A DNA stretch of 64,000 nt, taken from the NCBI GenBank assembly GCA_900170005.1, contig LT827128.1, positions 1,980,168-2,044,167 on the forward strand. Reading direction: 5' to 3'. This DNA is from Gordonibacter massiliensis (ex Traore et al. 2017) (lineage in GTDB: Bacteria > Actinomycetota > Coriobacteriia > Coriobacteriales > Eggerthellaceae). Below the pieces are notes generated by a model. That model made no database searches. It had not been told where the DNA came from and saw only the letters and a program-made list of their open reading frames with translations. Shown in pieces: positions 26,362 through 35,115 of this stretch. Position 1 is the stretch's first letter; the number at the start of each line of letters is the position of its first letter. The translations under genes were made by a program, and so were the position numbers.

Positions 26362-27333
26362 CTAGTCGCGCAGCCACGCGGCGACGTCGAGGGCGTGGTA
26401 CGTGATGAGCAGGTCGGCGCCCGCGCGCTTGCAGCCCAGCAGCGCCTCCATGACCACGCGGCGCTCGTCGATCCACCCCTGCGCGGCGGCGGCCTTCACC
26501 ATGGCGTACTCGCCGCTCACGCAGTACGCGGCCACGGGTAGGCCGCAGGCCCGCTTCGTGCGGTACAGCACGTCGCCGTAGGCCATCGCGGGCTTCACGA
26601 TGACGAGGTCGGCGCCCTCCTCCACGTCGAGCATGACCTCGCGCAGGGCCTCGTCGCCGTTCGCCGGGTCCATCTGGTAGGTCTTGCGGTCGCCGAACTG
26701 CGGCGCCGAGTCGGCCGCCTCGCGAAACGGCCCGTAGAAGGCCGAGGCGAACTTCGCCGCGTAGGACATCACGGCCACGTGCGCAAAGCCGTTCTCGTCG
26801 AGCGCGTCGCGGATGGCGCCCACGCGGCCGTCCATCATGTCGGACGGCGCCACGATGTCGGCGCCCGCCCGGGCGTGGGACACGGCCGTGGCGGCCAGCA
26901 GCTCCACCGACTCGTCGTTGAGCACGCGCTCGCCGTCCACGAGGCCGCAGTGGCCGTGGTCGGTGTACTCGCACAGGCACACGTCGGTGATGACCGTGAG
27001 CTCGGGGTGCCGCTGCTTGGCAAGGGCCACGGCCTGCTGCACGATGCCGTCGTCGGCATAGGCCTGCGTGCCGCGCGCGTCTTTGAAAGCGGGCAGCCCG
27101 AACAAGAGGATGGCGGGAATGCCCTTGCCCGCCACCTCGTCGAGCACCGGCCCGAGCCGGTCGAGGGAGTAGTGGAACACGCCGGGCATGGAGGGCACGG
27201 GCTCCTGCTTGCCCGCGCCGCTGCACACGAACAGCGGGTAGATCAGGTCGTCCACGCGCACGTGGTGCTCCCGCACCATGGCCCGCAACCCGGCGGTTTC
27301 CCGCAGGCGGCGGGGGCGTTTGCGCATCTTCAT
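26362..27333 (-). CDS. hemB: Delta-aminolevulinic acid dehydratase (porphobilinogen synthase)
   Basis: This 323-residue enzyme condenses two 5-aminolevulinates to porphobilinogen. The metal-site cysteines are in TDVCLCEYTDHGHCG. The two active-site lysines lie in SYAAKFASAFYGPFR and LVIVKPAMAY. The start at 27333 overlaps the stop of cobA-hemD in an ATGA, so translation is coupled. The N-terminus (MKMRKRPRRLRE) is typical. Confidence 0.97.
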   Translation of the reverse strand: MKMRKRPRRLRETAGLRAMVREHHVRVDDLIYPLFVCSGAGKQEPVPSMPGVFHYSLDRLGPVLDEVAGKGIPAILLFGLPAFKDARGTQAYADDGIVQQAVALAKQRHPELTVITDVCLCEYTDHGHCGLVDGERVLNDESVELLAATAVSHARAGADIVAPSDMMDGRVGAIRDALDENGFAHVAVMSYAAKFASAFYGPFREAADSAPQFGDRKTYQMDPANGDEALREVMLDVEEGADLVIVKPAMAYGDVLYRTKRACGLPVAAYCVSGEYAMVKAAAAQGWIDERRVVMEALLGCKRAGADLLITYHALDVAAWLRD

Positions 27334-28865
27334 CGGGGCTCTCCTTCTTCTTGCGAATCGACCAGCGCGGCCACGAGGCCCGCGATGGTGTACTCGGCGG
27401 CCTGCGCCCGGGGCTCGAGGCCCGCCTCGCGCAGCGTTTCCGTGGTTACGGGACCGATGGAGTACAGATCGACCCCTTCGAGCAGCGCGGGGCCGTCCAG
27501 GCAGGCCAGCAGGTTCGCCACCGTCGACGAGCTGGTGAACGTGACGGCGTCCACCTCGCCCGCGCGCAGGGCGTCCGCAAGCGCGTCCGCGCCCTGGGCC
27601 ACCGCGCGCGTGCGGTAGGCCGCCACGTCGTTCACCGTCGCACCGAGCTTCGCGAGCTCGCGGGGCAGCACGTCGCGGGCATCCTCGGCGCGGGCGATGA
27701 GCACGCGGTCGCGCGCGCCCACCTTGCCGGCCAGGAGCTCCACGAGGCCCTCGGCGCAGAACTCCCGCGCCACGTGCACCTGCACGATGCCGTGACGGGC
27801 GAGCGCGGCCTGGGTTCCCGAGCCGATGGCCGCCACCTCGGCGCGCGCCAGGCAGCGCGCGTCGAGGCGAAGGGACGCGGCCTCGGCGAAGAAGGCGTCC
27901 ACGCCGTTCGCGCTCGTGAACACGACCCACTGGTACGCCTCGATACCGGCCACCGCCTCGCCCAGCGGGCGCGGATCGGTCGGGGGAACCGTTTCGATGG
28001 CCGGGAACTCCAGCACCTGCGCGCCGCGTTCCTCGAGCGCGGACGAGAGCGCCGACGCCTGGTGGCGGGCGCGCGTGACCACGACGGTCTTGCCGAACAG
28101 CGGCTTGCGCTCGACCCACGCCAAGCGCTCACGCAGCGCGGCGACCTGCCCCACCACGATGACGGCCGGGTTCTCGATGCCCTCTTCGCGCACAAGCTCC
28201 TCGATGCTCGCCAGCGTGCCGAGCACCGTGCGCTGCATCGGCCAGGTGCCGTAGCGCACGACGGCCGCCGGGGTGGCGGGGTCCATGCCGTGCTCCACGA
28301 GGCTGCCCACGATGCGCCCCAGGTTGTCCATGCCCATGAGGAACACGAGCGTGCCCTTCAAGCGCGCCACCTGTTCCCACGGGATGGCCGACGCGCTCTT
28401 GTCGGCGTGCTCGTGCCCCGTGATGACGGTGAAGGACGAGGCCGCGTCGCGGTGCGTCACCGGTATGCCCGCGTAGGCGGGCGCGGCCACGGCCGATGTC
28501 ACGCCCGGCACCACGTCGTAGGAGATGCCGTGCGCGCGCAGCTCCTCGGCTTCTTCGCCGCCGCGACCGAACACGAACGGGTCGCCGCCCTTCAGACGCA
28601 CGACCACGTTGCCCGCCAGCGCCTTCTCCACCAGCAGCGCGTTGATCTCGCGCTGGGGCAGCGTGTGGTGGTCGGGGGTCTTGCCCACGTACACGAGCTC
28701 GCAGTCCGGCCGGGCGTAGCCCAGCAAGCGGGGAGACACCAGCCGGTCGTACACCAGCACGTCGGCTCGTTCGATGGCCGCGCGCCCCTTGAGCGTGAGC
28801 AGCCCCGGATCGCCGGGGCCGGCGCCCACGAGGTAGACCTGCGGTCTTCCCGTCAGCGTCGCCAT
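27330..28865 (-). CDS. Fused uroporphyrinogen-III C-methyltransferase and uroporphyrinogen-III synthase
   Basis: This 511-residue fusion has two domains. Residues 1-245 are a CobA/SUMT methylase (VYLVGAGPGDPGLLTLKG, VVRLKGGDPFVFGRGGEE, VVPGVTSA), which makes precorrin-2 from uroporphyrinogen III. Residues 255-511 are HemD (KTVVVTRARHQASALSSALEE, WVVFTSANGVDAFF, TFTSSSTVANLL), which cyclises hydroxymethylbilane. The fusion channels the HemC product straight to the sirohaem branch. It ends in an ATGA overlap with hemB and lies 1 bp from hemC. It is often annotated cobA/hemD. Confidence 0.96.
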   Translation of the reverse strand: MATLTGRPQVYLVGAGPGDPGLLTLKGRAAIERADVLVYDRLVSPRLLGYARPDCELVYVGKTPDHHTLPQREINALLVEKALAGNVVVRLKGGDPFVFGRGGEEAEELRAHGISYDVVPGVTSAVAAPAYAGIPVTHRDAASSFTVITGHEHADKSASAIPWEQVARLKGTLVFLMGMDNLGRIVGSLVEHGMDPATPAAVVRYGTWPMQRTVLGTLASIEELVREEGIENPAVIVVGQVAALRERLAWVERKPLFGKTVVVTRARHQASALSSALEERGAQVLEFPAIETVPPTDPRPLGEAVAGIEAYQWVVFTSANGVDAFFAEAASLRLDARCLARAEVAAIGSGTQAALARHGIVQVHVAREFCAEGLVELLAGKVGARDRVLIARAEDARDVLPRELAKLGATVNDVAAYRTRAVAQGADALADALRAGEVDAVTFTSSSTVANLLACLDGPALLEGVDLYSIGPVTTETLREAGLEPRAQAAEYTIAGLVAALVDSQEEGEPR

Positions 28866-28866
28866 G

Positions 28867-29796
28867 TCACGCCTCCGTCCGGCAGGCGCTTGCGGGCAGG
28901 ATGTCCGCCGCGCCCTGCGCGAAGGCGTCCTCGGCGGCCTCGCGGCCCACGCGCTCGGGCTGCGTGCCCGTACGCTCCACGCGCACCATGCGGCTGCCGT
29001 CCAGACTGCACACCATGCCCGCGAGCCTGATCACGTCGCCGGTGCACACGGCCAGCGCGCCGATGGGCGTTTGGCAGCCGCCCTCGAGCGCGGCCAGGAA
29101 GCTGCGCTCGGCGCGCGCCGCGCGCTCGGACTCCGCATGGTTCACGGCCCGCACGAGCGCCGCGACGTCGTCGCGCCCCGCAGCCACCTCCACCGCGATG
29201 ACGCCCTGGCCCGCGGCCGGCATGACCACATCGGGCGCCAGGTACTCGGTTATCCGATCGCGCCACCCCAGGCGCACCACTCCGGCCACGGCCAGGATGA
29301 TGCCGGCCATGCCCTCGTCCTCGTGCAGCTTGCGCCAGCGGGTGGCCAGGTTGCCGCGGATGCTCTCGCACTCCACGTCGGGACGCACGCGATGCACCTG
29401 CGCGGCCCGGCGCAGGCTCGACGTGCCGATGCGCGCGCCTTCGGGCAGGTCGGCCAACGCCAGGCCGTCCTTTCCCAGGAACGCGTCGCGCGGGTCGTGC
29501 CGCATGCAGTAGGCGCCGATCTCGAAACCATCCGGCAGCACCGTGGGCAGGTCCTTCAGGCTGTGCACGGCAAGATCGATGCTTCCGTCGCGCAGGCCCT
29601 CCTCGATCTCGGCCGTGAACACGCCCTTGCCGTCCACGAGCGGCAGCGGGGTCGCAAGGTCGCGATCGCCCGCCGTGTCGGTCTCGGCCAGCTCCACTTC
29701 CAGGCCGGGGTGCGCCTCTATCAGGCGGTCGCGCACCCACGCGGACTGCCACAGCGCAAGCTCGCTCTTCCTTGTGCCGATGACCAGTCGTTTCAT
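28867..29796 (-). CDS. hemC: Porphobilinogen deaminase (hydroxymethylbilane synthase)
   Basis: This 309-residue enzyme polymerises four porphobilinogens. The dipyrromethane cofactor attaches to C241 (LEGGCQTPIGA). The substrate-binding arginines appear in IGTRKSELALWQ and GTSSLRRAAQ, and the catalytic aspartate in HSLKDLP. Start and stop are tightly coupled: the ATG overlaps the hemA stop by 4 nt and the stop lies 1 bp before cobA-hemD. Confidence 0.97.
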   Translation of the reverse strand: MKRLVIGTRKSELALWQSAWVRDRLIEAHPGLEVELAETDTAGDRDLATPLPLVDGKGVFTAEIEEGLRDGSIDLAVHSLKDLPTVLPDGFEIGAYCMRHDPRDAFLGKDGLALADLPEGARIGTSSLRRAAQVHRVRPDVECESIRGNLATRWRKLHEDEGMAGIILAVAGVVRLGWRDRITEYLAPDVVMPAAGQGVIAVEVAAGRDDVAALVRAVNHAESERAARAERSFLAALEGGCQTPIGALAVCTGDVIRLAGMVCSLDGSRMVRVERTGTQPERVGREAAEDAFAQGAADILPASACRTEA

Positions 29797-31130
29797 TGCG
29801 CGCCTCCCGTCTGCTTCCCCTCGGCCCCCGCTTCCGCGCGCGCGGGCTCCCCCTCGGGCTGCAGGTGGAACAGCTCCTCCAGCATGGCGGCGTACGCGCG
29901 GCTCTTCTCCGAGCCCGCCATGGCGTTCAGCGACGCCACGGGTTCGTGCATGAGCTGGTGGGTGATGGACGTGGCCAGGCACTGCACGACGTTCTTCTGG
30001 CTGGGCGTGAGGCCCGAGAGCTTGCTCATGGCGCGCTCCAGCTTGTCGGCCTTGATGCGCTCGGCCTGGCGGTACAGTGCGTCGATGGTGGGAAGGTACT
30101 CCAGCGAGCGCTGCCAGCGCTCGAAGTCGGCCGCCGCCTCGTCGATGAGCCGGGCGGCGTTCTTGGCCGCGCGCAAGCGCTCGTTCTGGTGGCGGTTGGC
30201 CACGTCGCGCAGCTCGTTGATGTCGTAGCAGCTCACGTTCGGGATGCTGCGCACCTCCGGGTCGATGTCGCGCGGCAGCCCCATGTCGATGCACAAAAGC
30301 GGTCGAGCGGGGCGGCGCGCCATGACGGCGGCCAGGCGCGCCTTGTCGACAAGGCAGCCCTTCGCGGCCGTGGCCGAGAACACCACGTCGGCCTGCTCCA
30401 GGCAGGCGTCCATCTCGTCGAGCGAGCAGGCGCCGAAACCGTACTGGTCGGCCAGCCGCTGCGCTTTGTCGAGCGAGCGGTTCGACACCATAGCCACCGA
30501 CACGTCCTGCGCCACGAGGTACTTCATGGTCAGCTCGCTCATCTCGCCCGCGCCCAGGATGAGCACCCGCTTGTCGGCGATGCCGCCCAGCTCGCGCACG
30601 GCCAGGTCCACGGCGATGCGTCCGATGGAGGTGGAGTAGCGGCTGATACGCGTTTCGGAGCGCACCTTCTTGCCCAGCGACAGCGCGCGCTGGAACCACA
30701 CGTTGATGATCTTGTCGTTGGCTCCCGCTTTGCAGGACGCCTGGTAGGCGCGGGATACCTGCCCCGCCACCTCCGTCTCGCCCACGATGAGCGAGTCCAA
30801 GCCGCACACGACCTCGAACAGGTGGCGCACGGCGCGGTCGTCCGCGTAGGCGTACAGCAGGTCGCGGAACCGCCGCTCCTGCACGGCATCGCCCGCCTTG
30901 CCCTGGCCCAGGATGAAGTCGCGCACCCGGGCGACGCCCTCGTCGGCATCATCGCACACGCCGTAGAACTCCAGGCGGTTGCACGTGCTCAGCACTACCG
31001 CGCCGGCAAGCCCCGCAGCGGCCTTCACGTCCTGCACGCACAGGGCGTTCTGCGAATGGTGCACGCTCAGCTGTTCCAGAATCTCGATGGGAGCCCGCTT
31101 TATGCTTAGCCCCACGACGATGGTATGCAT
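29793..31130 (-). CDS. hemA: Glutamyl-tRNA reductase
   Basis: This 445-residue NADPH enzyme is the first committed step of the C5 pathway. The catalytic cysteine is C50 (VLSTCNRLEFY). The NADP-binding domain shows VLILGAGEMSELTMKYL, and the dimerisation helices (residues about 320-430) end the protein. The N-terminal MHTIVVGLSIKRAPIEILEQ is diagnostic. It heads the hemACDBL run 103 bp after the second DsrK-like gene, with a GC-rich hairpin in the gap. Its glutamyl-tRNA substrate links translation to sirohaem supply. Confidence 0.97.
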   Translation of the reverse strand: MHTIVVGLSIKRAPIEILEQLSVHHSQNALCVQDVKAAAGLAGAVVLSTCNRLEFYGVCDDADEGVARVRDFILGQGKAGDAVQERRFRDLLYAYADDRAVRHLFEVVCGLDSLIVGETEVAGQVSRAYQASCKAGANDKIINVWFQRALSLGKKVRSETRISRYSTSIGRIAVDLAVRELGGIADKRVLILGAGEMSELTMKYLVAQDVSVAMVSNRSLDKAQRLADQYGFGACSLDEMDACLEQADVVFSATAAKGCLVDKARLAAVMARRPARPLLCIDMGLPRDIDPEVRSIPNVSCYDINELRDVANRHQNERLRAAKNAARLIDEAAADFERWQRSLEYLPTIDALYRQAERIKADKLERAMSKLSGLTPSQKNVVQCLATSITHQLMHEPVASLNAMAGSEKSRAYAAMLEELFHLQPEGEPARAEAGAEGKQTGGAQ

Positions 31131-31195
31131 AGTCCCGCTCCCGTCTCATCCCCTGCGGCCTGCCCCCACAACAGGCGCGCGCAAAACCGGTCAAC

Positions 31196-31226
31196 CCCGG
31201 GGCCGCACGCGTCGCGCGGCCCCGGG
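31196..31226. other. GC-rich hairpin between the second DsrK-like gene and hemA
   Basis: CCCGGGGCCGC (31196-31206) and GCGGCCCCGGG (31216-31226) form a perfect 11-bp stem with a 9-nt loop. On the minus strand it is followed by GGTTGACCGGTTTTG, not a clean T run. It may be a partial terminator or mRNA processing site separating the two operon halves. Confidence 0.5.
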
Positions 31227-31233
31227 CAAGCGC

Positions 31234-32853
31234 CTACTCCGTTTCCAAGAACTCGAAGTAGGGCCGGTCCATGCTCGCCAAGCCGTTGACCATGAGCTCG
31301 ACGATGCCGCCGTACTGCACGTTGTAGCGCGCAGTGGCCTTGTACGCCTGAAGGAGGTCGCGTATCGTGCCCTTGCAGTTGGAGCACGGCGCGCAGACGT
31401 ACTTCACGATGTCGGGGTTCTCGATCTCGTCTTCGAAGGCGTTCAGGATCTGCGCGAACTTGGTGCGCGCGCTCACCTTGTTGCGGAAGTCGCCGAAGTT
31501 GTACGAGTTCATGATGGCGAACCCGCTGCCGCCGCCGCAGCAGTAGTTGTCCACCCCGTGGGGCGTCATCTCGCGGAACTGCGGCGCTATCTTGTGCAGG
31601 ATGTCGCGCTGGGGCTTCACGATGCCCATCTGCCGCACCATGTTGCACGGGTCGTGCAGCGTCACGGGGAAGTCGTTCTTCGACGGGTCGAACTTTAGCC
31701 GCCCGGTTTTCACGAACTCGGCCATCATGGGCAGGAAGCTCTCCACGGGCACGCCGCGCTGGTCGCTGTCGGCCATGCGGTCGGCGCCCACGACGGCCGC
31801 CTTGTGGGCATGCCCGCACTCGCCGATGACGATGCGCTTCACGCCCAGCTTCTTGGCCACCTCGAACTGCGCCATGGCCACGTTCTTGGCCTGCACGTCG
31901 TCGTACCAGATGCCGTAGTTCACGCTGTCGAAGCCCATCATGTCGGTGCTGAGCGTCCAGTTCACGCCCGCCTCGTCCAGCAGGATGGCGAAGGCCGCGG
32001 GGTTCTCGGGCCAAGCCAGGAACTCGCCCGCGTTGTGCACGAGCAGCACGTCGGCGCCCTCTTTGTCCAGGGGGAACTTGATCTTGCGCCCGGTGCGCTC
32101 CTCGATGTCCTCTTCGATGAACTCCAGCGTGTCGATGAAGGCGGGCTTCGTCAGGCCCGTGGTGGAGCCCACCTTGAGCTGCAGCTGCGTGCCCTTCGTG
32201 TGCACGGGCGTGGGCGCCAAGCCCATCTCCATGCTGAATATCTTGCGGATCTCGCGGGCCATCATGCCGTTGTCGAGCCCCAAGGGGCACACCTGCGCGC
32301 AGCGGCGGCACAGGTTGCAGCGGTAGGACAGCTCGCCCAGGCGCGCGATGGTCTCCCAGTCCAGGTCGATGTCGGCGCCGGTGAAGGAGCCCAGCAGCTT
32401 GCCGGACGGCGTGAAGTACTTCTTGTACAGCTTGCGCAGCACGTCCACGCGGAAGATGGGGCGGTAGATCTCGTCGCCGTCCGTCGCCTGGAACACGTGG
32501 CACGCCTCCGAGCACGTGTTGCACTTCGCGCAGTACTCCATGGTCAGGCTCAAGGGCTGGAGGTACTTGTTGTTGGCGTCGAGGAACAGCTTCTCCAGGC
32601 CTTTGAGGAACTTGGCCTTCAGCTCGTCTTCCTCTTCCTTGGTGGCGGGACGCTTCATGGTGTCGATGGCGCAGAAACCGTCGAGCGAGCAGCAGTTCGT
32701 CTCGGCCCATTCGGGCTTCGGCTCTTTGAACGCGGGCTCGAGCCCGTTCTTGTCGTAGGGCGCGGGCAGGGGCGCCAGGTCGTCCAACGTGCTCAGGAGG
32801 TCCTTTTTCCGCGAGATGTCGGTGGTCCTCACCATCTTGTTTTCGATAGCCAT
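31234..32853 (-). CDS. Second DsrK/TmcB-like CCG-domain iron-sulfur protein
   Basis: This 539-residue cytoplasmic protein is homologous in layout to DsrK and TmcB. It has two [4Fe-4S] motifs (CAKCNTCSEAC, CNLCRRCAQVCPLG) and CCG-domain cysteines (IGECGHAH, DPCNMVR, YCCGGGSGF, CAPCSNCKG). Such proteins reduce a disulfide or trisulfide with electrons from a cytochrome b partner, here the preceding gene, whose stop overlaps this gene's ribosome site. It differs from the DsrK at 14597-16255 by a cysteine-rich N-terminal TNCCSLDGFC segment and a longer C-terminus. Whether it serves DsrC or another carrier is unknown. Confidence 0.85.
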   Translation of the reverse strand: MAIENKMVRTTDISRKKDLLSTLDDLAPLPAPYDKNGLEPAFKEPKPEWAETNCCSLDGFCAIDTMKRPATKEEEDELKAKFLKGLEKLFLDANNKYLQPLSLTMEYCAKCNTCSEACHVFQATDGDEIYRPIFRVDVLRKLYKKYFTPSGKLLGSFTGADIDLDWETIARLGELSYRCNLCRRCAQVCPLGLDNGMMAREIRKIFSMEMGLAPTPVHTKGTQLQLKVGSTTGLTKPAFIDTLEFIEEDIEERTGRKIKFPLDKEGADVLLVHNAGEFLAWPENPAAFAILLDEAGVNWTLSTDMMGFDSVNYGIWYDDVQAKNVAMAQFEVAKKLGVKRIVIGECGHAHKAAVVGADRMADSDQRGVPVESFLPMMAEFVKTGRLKFDPSKNDFPVTLHDPCNMVRQMGIVKPQRDILHKIAPQFREMTPHGVDNYCCGGGSGFAIMNSYNFGDFRNKVSARTKFAQILNAFEDEIENPDIVKYVCAPCSNCKGTIRDLLQAYKATARYNVQYGGIVELMVNGLASMDRPYFEFLETE

Positions 32854-32858
32854 GAGGC

Positions 32859-33722
32859 CTATCCTTTCGACGTTTCAGACGATGGGCTCTGCGGCTTCGT
32901 GGCCGACCAAGGCGACGTCACCGGCTGCTGTGCCGCATCCTCGAACCGGCGCTCCACCGCGCTGCCCTTCAGGTTGGGATCGTTGTCCCACAGCACCTTG
33001 TGGAAGCAGAAGAACTTGCCCACGTAGTGGCTCATCTTGGAAAGCGGGATGTACAAAAACATGATGCCCAGCAGCACGAAATGCACGAGCACGACGGGAG
33101 GCAGGTTCGTTGCGCTGAGCGTGAACACCTGCGCGGCCACCGTGAAGGGCGACGCGACGAACAGCCACGAGTACGCGCCGGTGAGCAGCACGACGAGCAG
33201 CAGCACGATGTTGAAGTACTCGAGCGGCGTGGTGTACTTCGCCAGCACGCGGTCGAACACGCGGCGCACGAGCAGCAGCACGCAGCCGATCGCAGCCAGC
33301 GCGAACCCGACGACGCCGATGATGGAAACCACCGTAACGTACCACGCCGGGTGCCAGGCCACGCTGATGAGCAGCAGCACCGACCACCCCAGCATGACGT
33401 AGATGCCCAGGTGCATGGAGTACGATGCCCACCACAGCGAGCGCTGGTGCACGAACAGCTTCTTGATGAAGAGCATCTCCTTGATGATGTCCACGGTCTC
33501 GCTGACCCGGTTGATCTTGCGCGGCTTCGTCCACCACTCGGGCTCCTCCATGTAGGAGCCGCCGTAGGCGGCCCTCCCCGCCCCTTCCTTGGGCACGGGA
33601 TAGAGGTCGAGGCGCGCGTGGATCTGCATGTGCGCGAACTTGTAGGCTTTCCTCAAAGACAGCGCGAAGAAGCCGAGCATGGCGATGATGATGAACACGG
33701 ACACGAGCATTTCAGCAGACAC
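32859..33722 (-). CDS. Second DsrM/TmcC-like cytochrome b membrane subunit
   Basis: This 287-residue protein has about five transmembrane helices of the NarI type, with candidate haem ligands in WASYSMHLGIYVMLGW and VLVHFVLLGIMFLYIPLSKMSHY. A GTG start at 33722 lies 7 nt after an exact AGGAGG; the later ATG lacks a comparable site. Paired with the CCG protein downstream, it resembles DsrMK or TmcCB and would link menaquinol to that enzyme. It is the first gene of the minus-strand run, divergent from the LysR gene. Confidence 0.85.
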   Translation of the reverse strand: MSAEMLVSVFIIIAMLGFFALSLRKAYKFAHMQIHARLDLYPVPKEGAGRAAYGGSYMEEPEWWTKPRKINRVSETVDIIKEMLFIKKLFVHQRSLWWASYSMHLGIYVMLGWSVLLLISVAWHPAWYVTVVSIIGVVGFALAAIGCVLLLVRRVFDRVLAKYTTPLEYFNIVLLLVVLLTGAYSWLFVASPFTVAAQVFTLSATNLPPVVLVHFVLLGIMFLYIPLSKMSHYVGKFFCFHKVLWDNDPNLKGSAVERRFEDAAQQPVTSPWSATKPQSPSSETSKG

Positions 33723-34144
33723 GGAAAAGCCTCCTTACGTCCTTGCCCCGGAACAACACCCCCTCAGCGTTACCGCTCCGGCGCTTCTTTAAAACTAAAG
33801 CACCGTCATCGGGGTGTAAAATTCTGATTTGCAATCGCGGCATAAAAAGAGGCTATGTCTTGGTGTATCATGGCTGCAGGGGGTTTCGGGTCCGGGTGCC
33901 CTCATCTCGTGTTTTCGCTGTTTTACCTGCAAATCCTCGAGCGGACGACCTTGTTTTGCACTGCTGGCGTCAGGGGTGGGCGGCTAGCGCAGCACCCGGT
34001 GCGTGCAGGGATCAAGATATCCTATATCGCCCTCATGTATTCTTATGGTGGCATTCCTACCTCAGTACTTATAATTTACGTGGGGAATTGAAGCGCATCG
34101 TCAAGGGGGAGACCTGTATCGGCCTGGATGTCGGAGGGGGTCGG
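33723..34144. promoter_or_regulatory. 422-bp divergent regulatory region between the second DsrM-like gene and lysR
   Basis: No gene is visible. The part near 33780-33850 is AT-rich against the surrounding GC and contains CTTTAGTTTTAAAG-type symmetry around 33786-33799, suitable for regulator binding. A plus-strand TATAAT at about 34069-34074 lies 70 nt before the LysR start and could be its -10 box. The middle (33880-34000) is GC-rich with short inverted repeats. I see no recognisable riboswitch. Confidence 0.45.
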
Positions 34145-35077
34145 ATGAGTTCACTAGAGGAATTTCTGGTATTCAAAGACGTTGCCTCGACGGGCAACAT
34201 CACCAGGACTTCTCAGCGCCTGCACATGAGCCAGCCCAGCGTGAGCATCCAGATCCAGAACCTCGAGCGGGACTACGGGGTTCAGCTTTTGGATCGGACG
34301 AATCGCGGCGTGACGCTCACGGAGAACGGGAAGATCCTCTACCGCTATGTGGAGGAGATCATTCAACTGATGATGGAGGCTCGCGAAGCCGTCTCCTACG
34401 CCTCGACCTGCCATCACGGCGGCATTCACATCGGAGCGACGTTCACCATCGGCGAGTACCTTCTGCCCTACCTGGTGCGGGAGTACTGCAGAAGCGAGAC
34501 CGACTCCGACATAGACGCCCGCATCGCCGACACCGAGGTGCTGGCGCAAGAGGTCCTGGACCGCCGGTTGAACGTGGCCCTCATCGAAGGCCCCGTGCCC
34601 AACGACCCCAACTTCACCGTCGAGACCTTTTGGCACGACGAGCTGGTCGTGGTGGTTCCCATCGACCACCCTTGGAGCGAGCGCGGCACCATCAGCTTCG
34701 AAGAGCTCACCACCGAAAGGCTGATCACCCGCGAGCAGGGATCGGGCACGCGCAAGGTCATGGAACTGGCCTTCGCGCGGAACAGCTTCAACTACCTGGA
34801 CCTGAGCATCCGGCTGGAGTTGGGCAGCACGCAGGCCATCAAGCAGGCGGTCAAGTGCGGCATGGGCATAGCCATCATCTCCGCCCTGACCGTGCAAGAG
34901 GAATGCCTGCTCAACCAACTGGTCACCCTGCGCGTGAAGGACTGCTCGTTCACGCGCCCGCTCAGCATCCTCACGCACACCAAGGGGCACCTCACCGAAG
35001 ACGAGCAGTCCTTCGTCGCCCTCTTACGCGACGGCAAGAAGCTGCAGGAGATATTCCCTGCCCCCGTCGTTTCGTGA
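34145..35077 (+). CDS. LysR family transcriptional regulator
   Basis: This 310-residue regulator has a winged helix-turn-helix in residues 1-62 (LEEFLVFKDVASTGNITRTSQRLHMSQPSVSIQIQNLE) and a periplasmic-binding-type effector domain (IHIGATFTIGEYLLPYL ... LGSTQAIKQAVKCGMGIAIIS). ATG at 34145 follows GGAGGGGG; a longer frame upstream lacks homology. It is divergent from the second DsrMK-like pair, so it most likely controls that run, perhaps in response to sulfite or a related compound. CysB and CysL are LysR proteins with sulfur ligands, but this one is not clearly either. Confidence 0.9.
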   Translation: MSSLEEFLVFKDVASTGNITRTSQRLHMSQPSVSIQIQNLERDYGVQLLDRTNRGVTLTENGKILYRYVEEIIQLMMEAREAVSYASTCHHGGIHIGATFTIGEYLLPYLVREYCRSETDSDIDARIADTEVLAQEVLDRRLNVALIEGPVPNDPNFTVETFWHDELVVVVPIDHPWSERGTISFEELTTERLITREQGSGTRKVMELAFARNSFNYLDLSIRLELGSTQAIKQAVKCGMGIAIISALTVQEECLLNQLVTLRVKDCSFTRPLSILTHTKGHLTEDEQSFVALLRDGKKLQEIFPAPVVS

Positions 35078-35115
35078 CGGAGGCAGGTCGCTACGTCGAG
35101 GAGGCTCGGCGGGCG

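Noticed and set aside
33743-34144. N-terminal extension of the LysR protein
   Set aside because: The upstream frame stays open but is not conserved. The winged helix begins just after ATG 34145, which has its own GGAGGGGG site.
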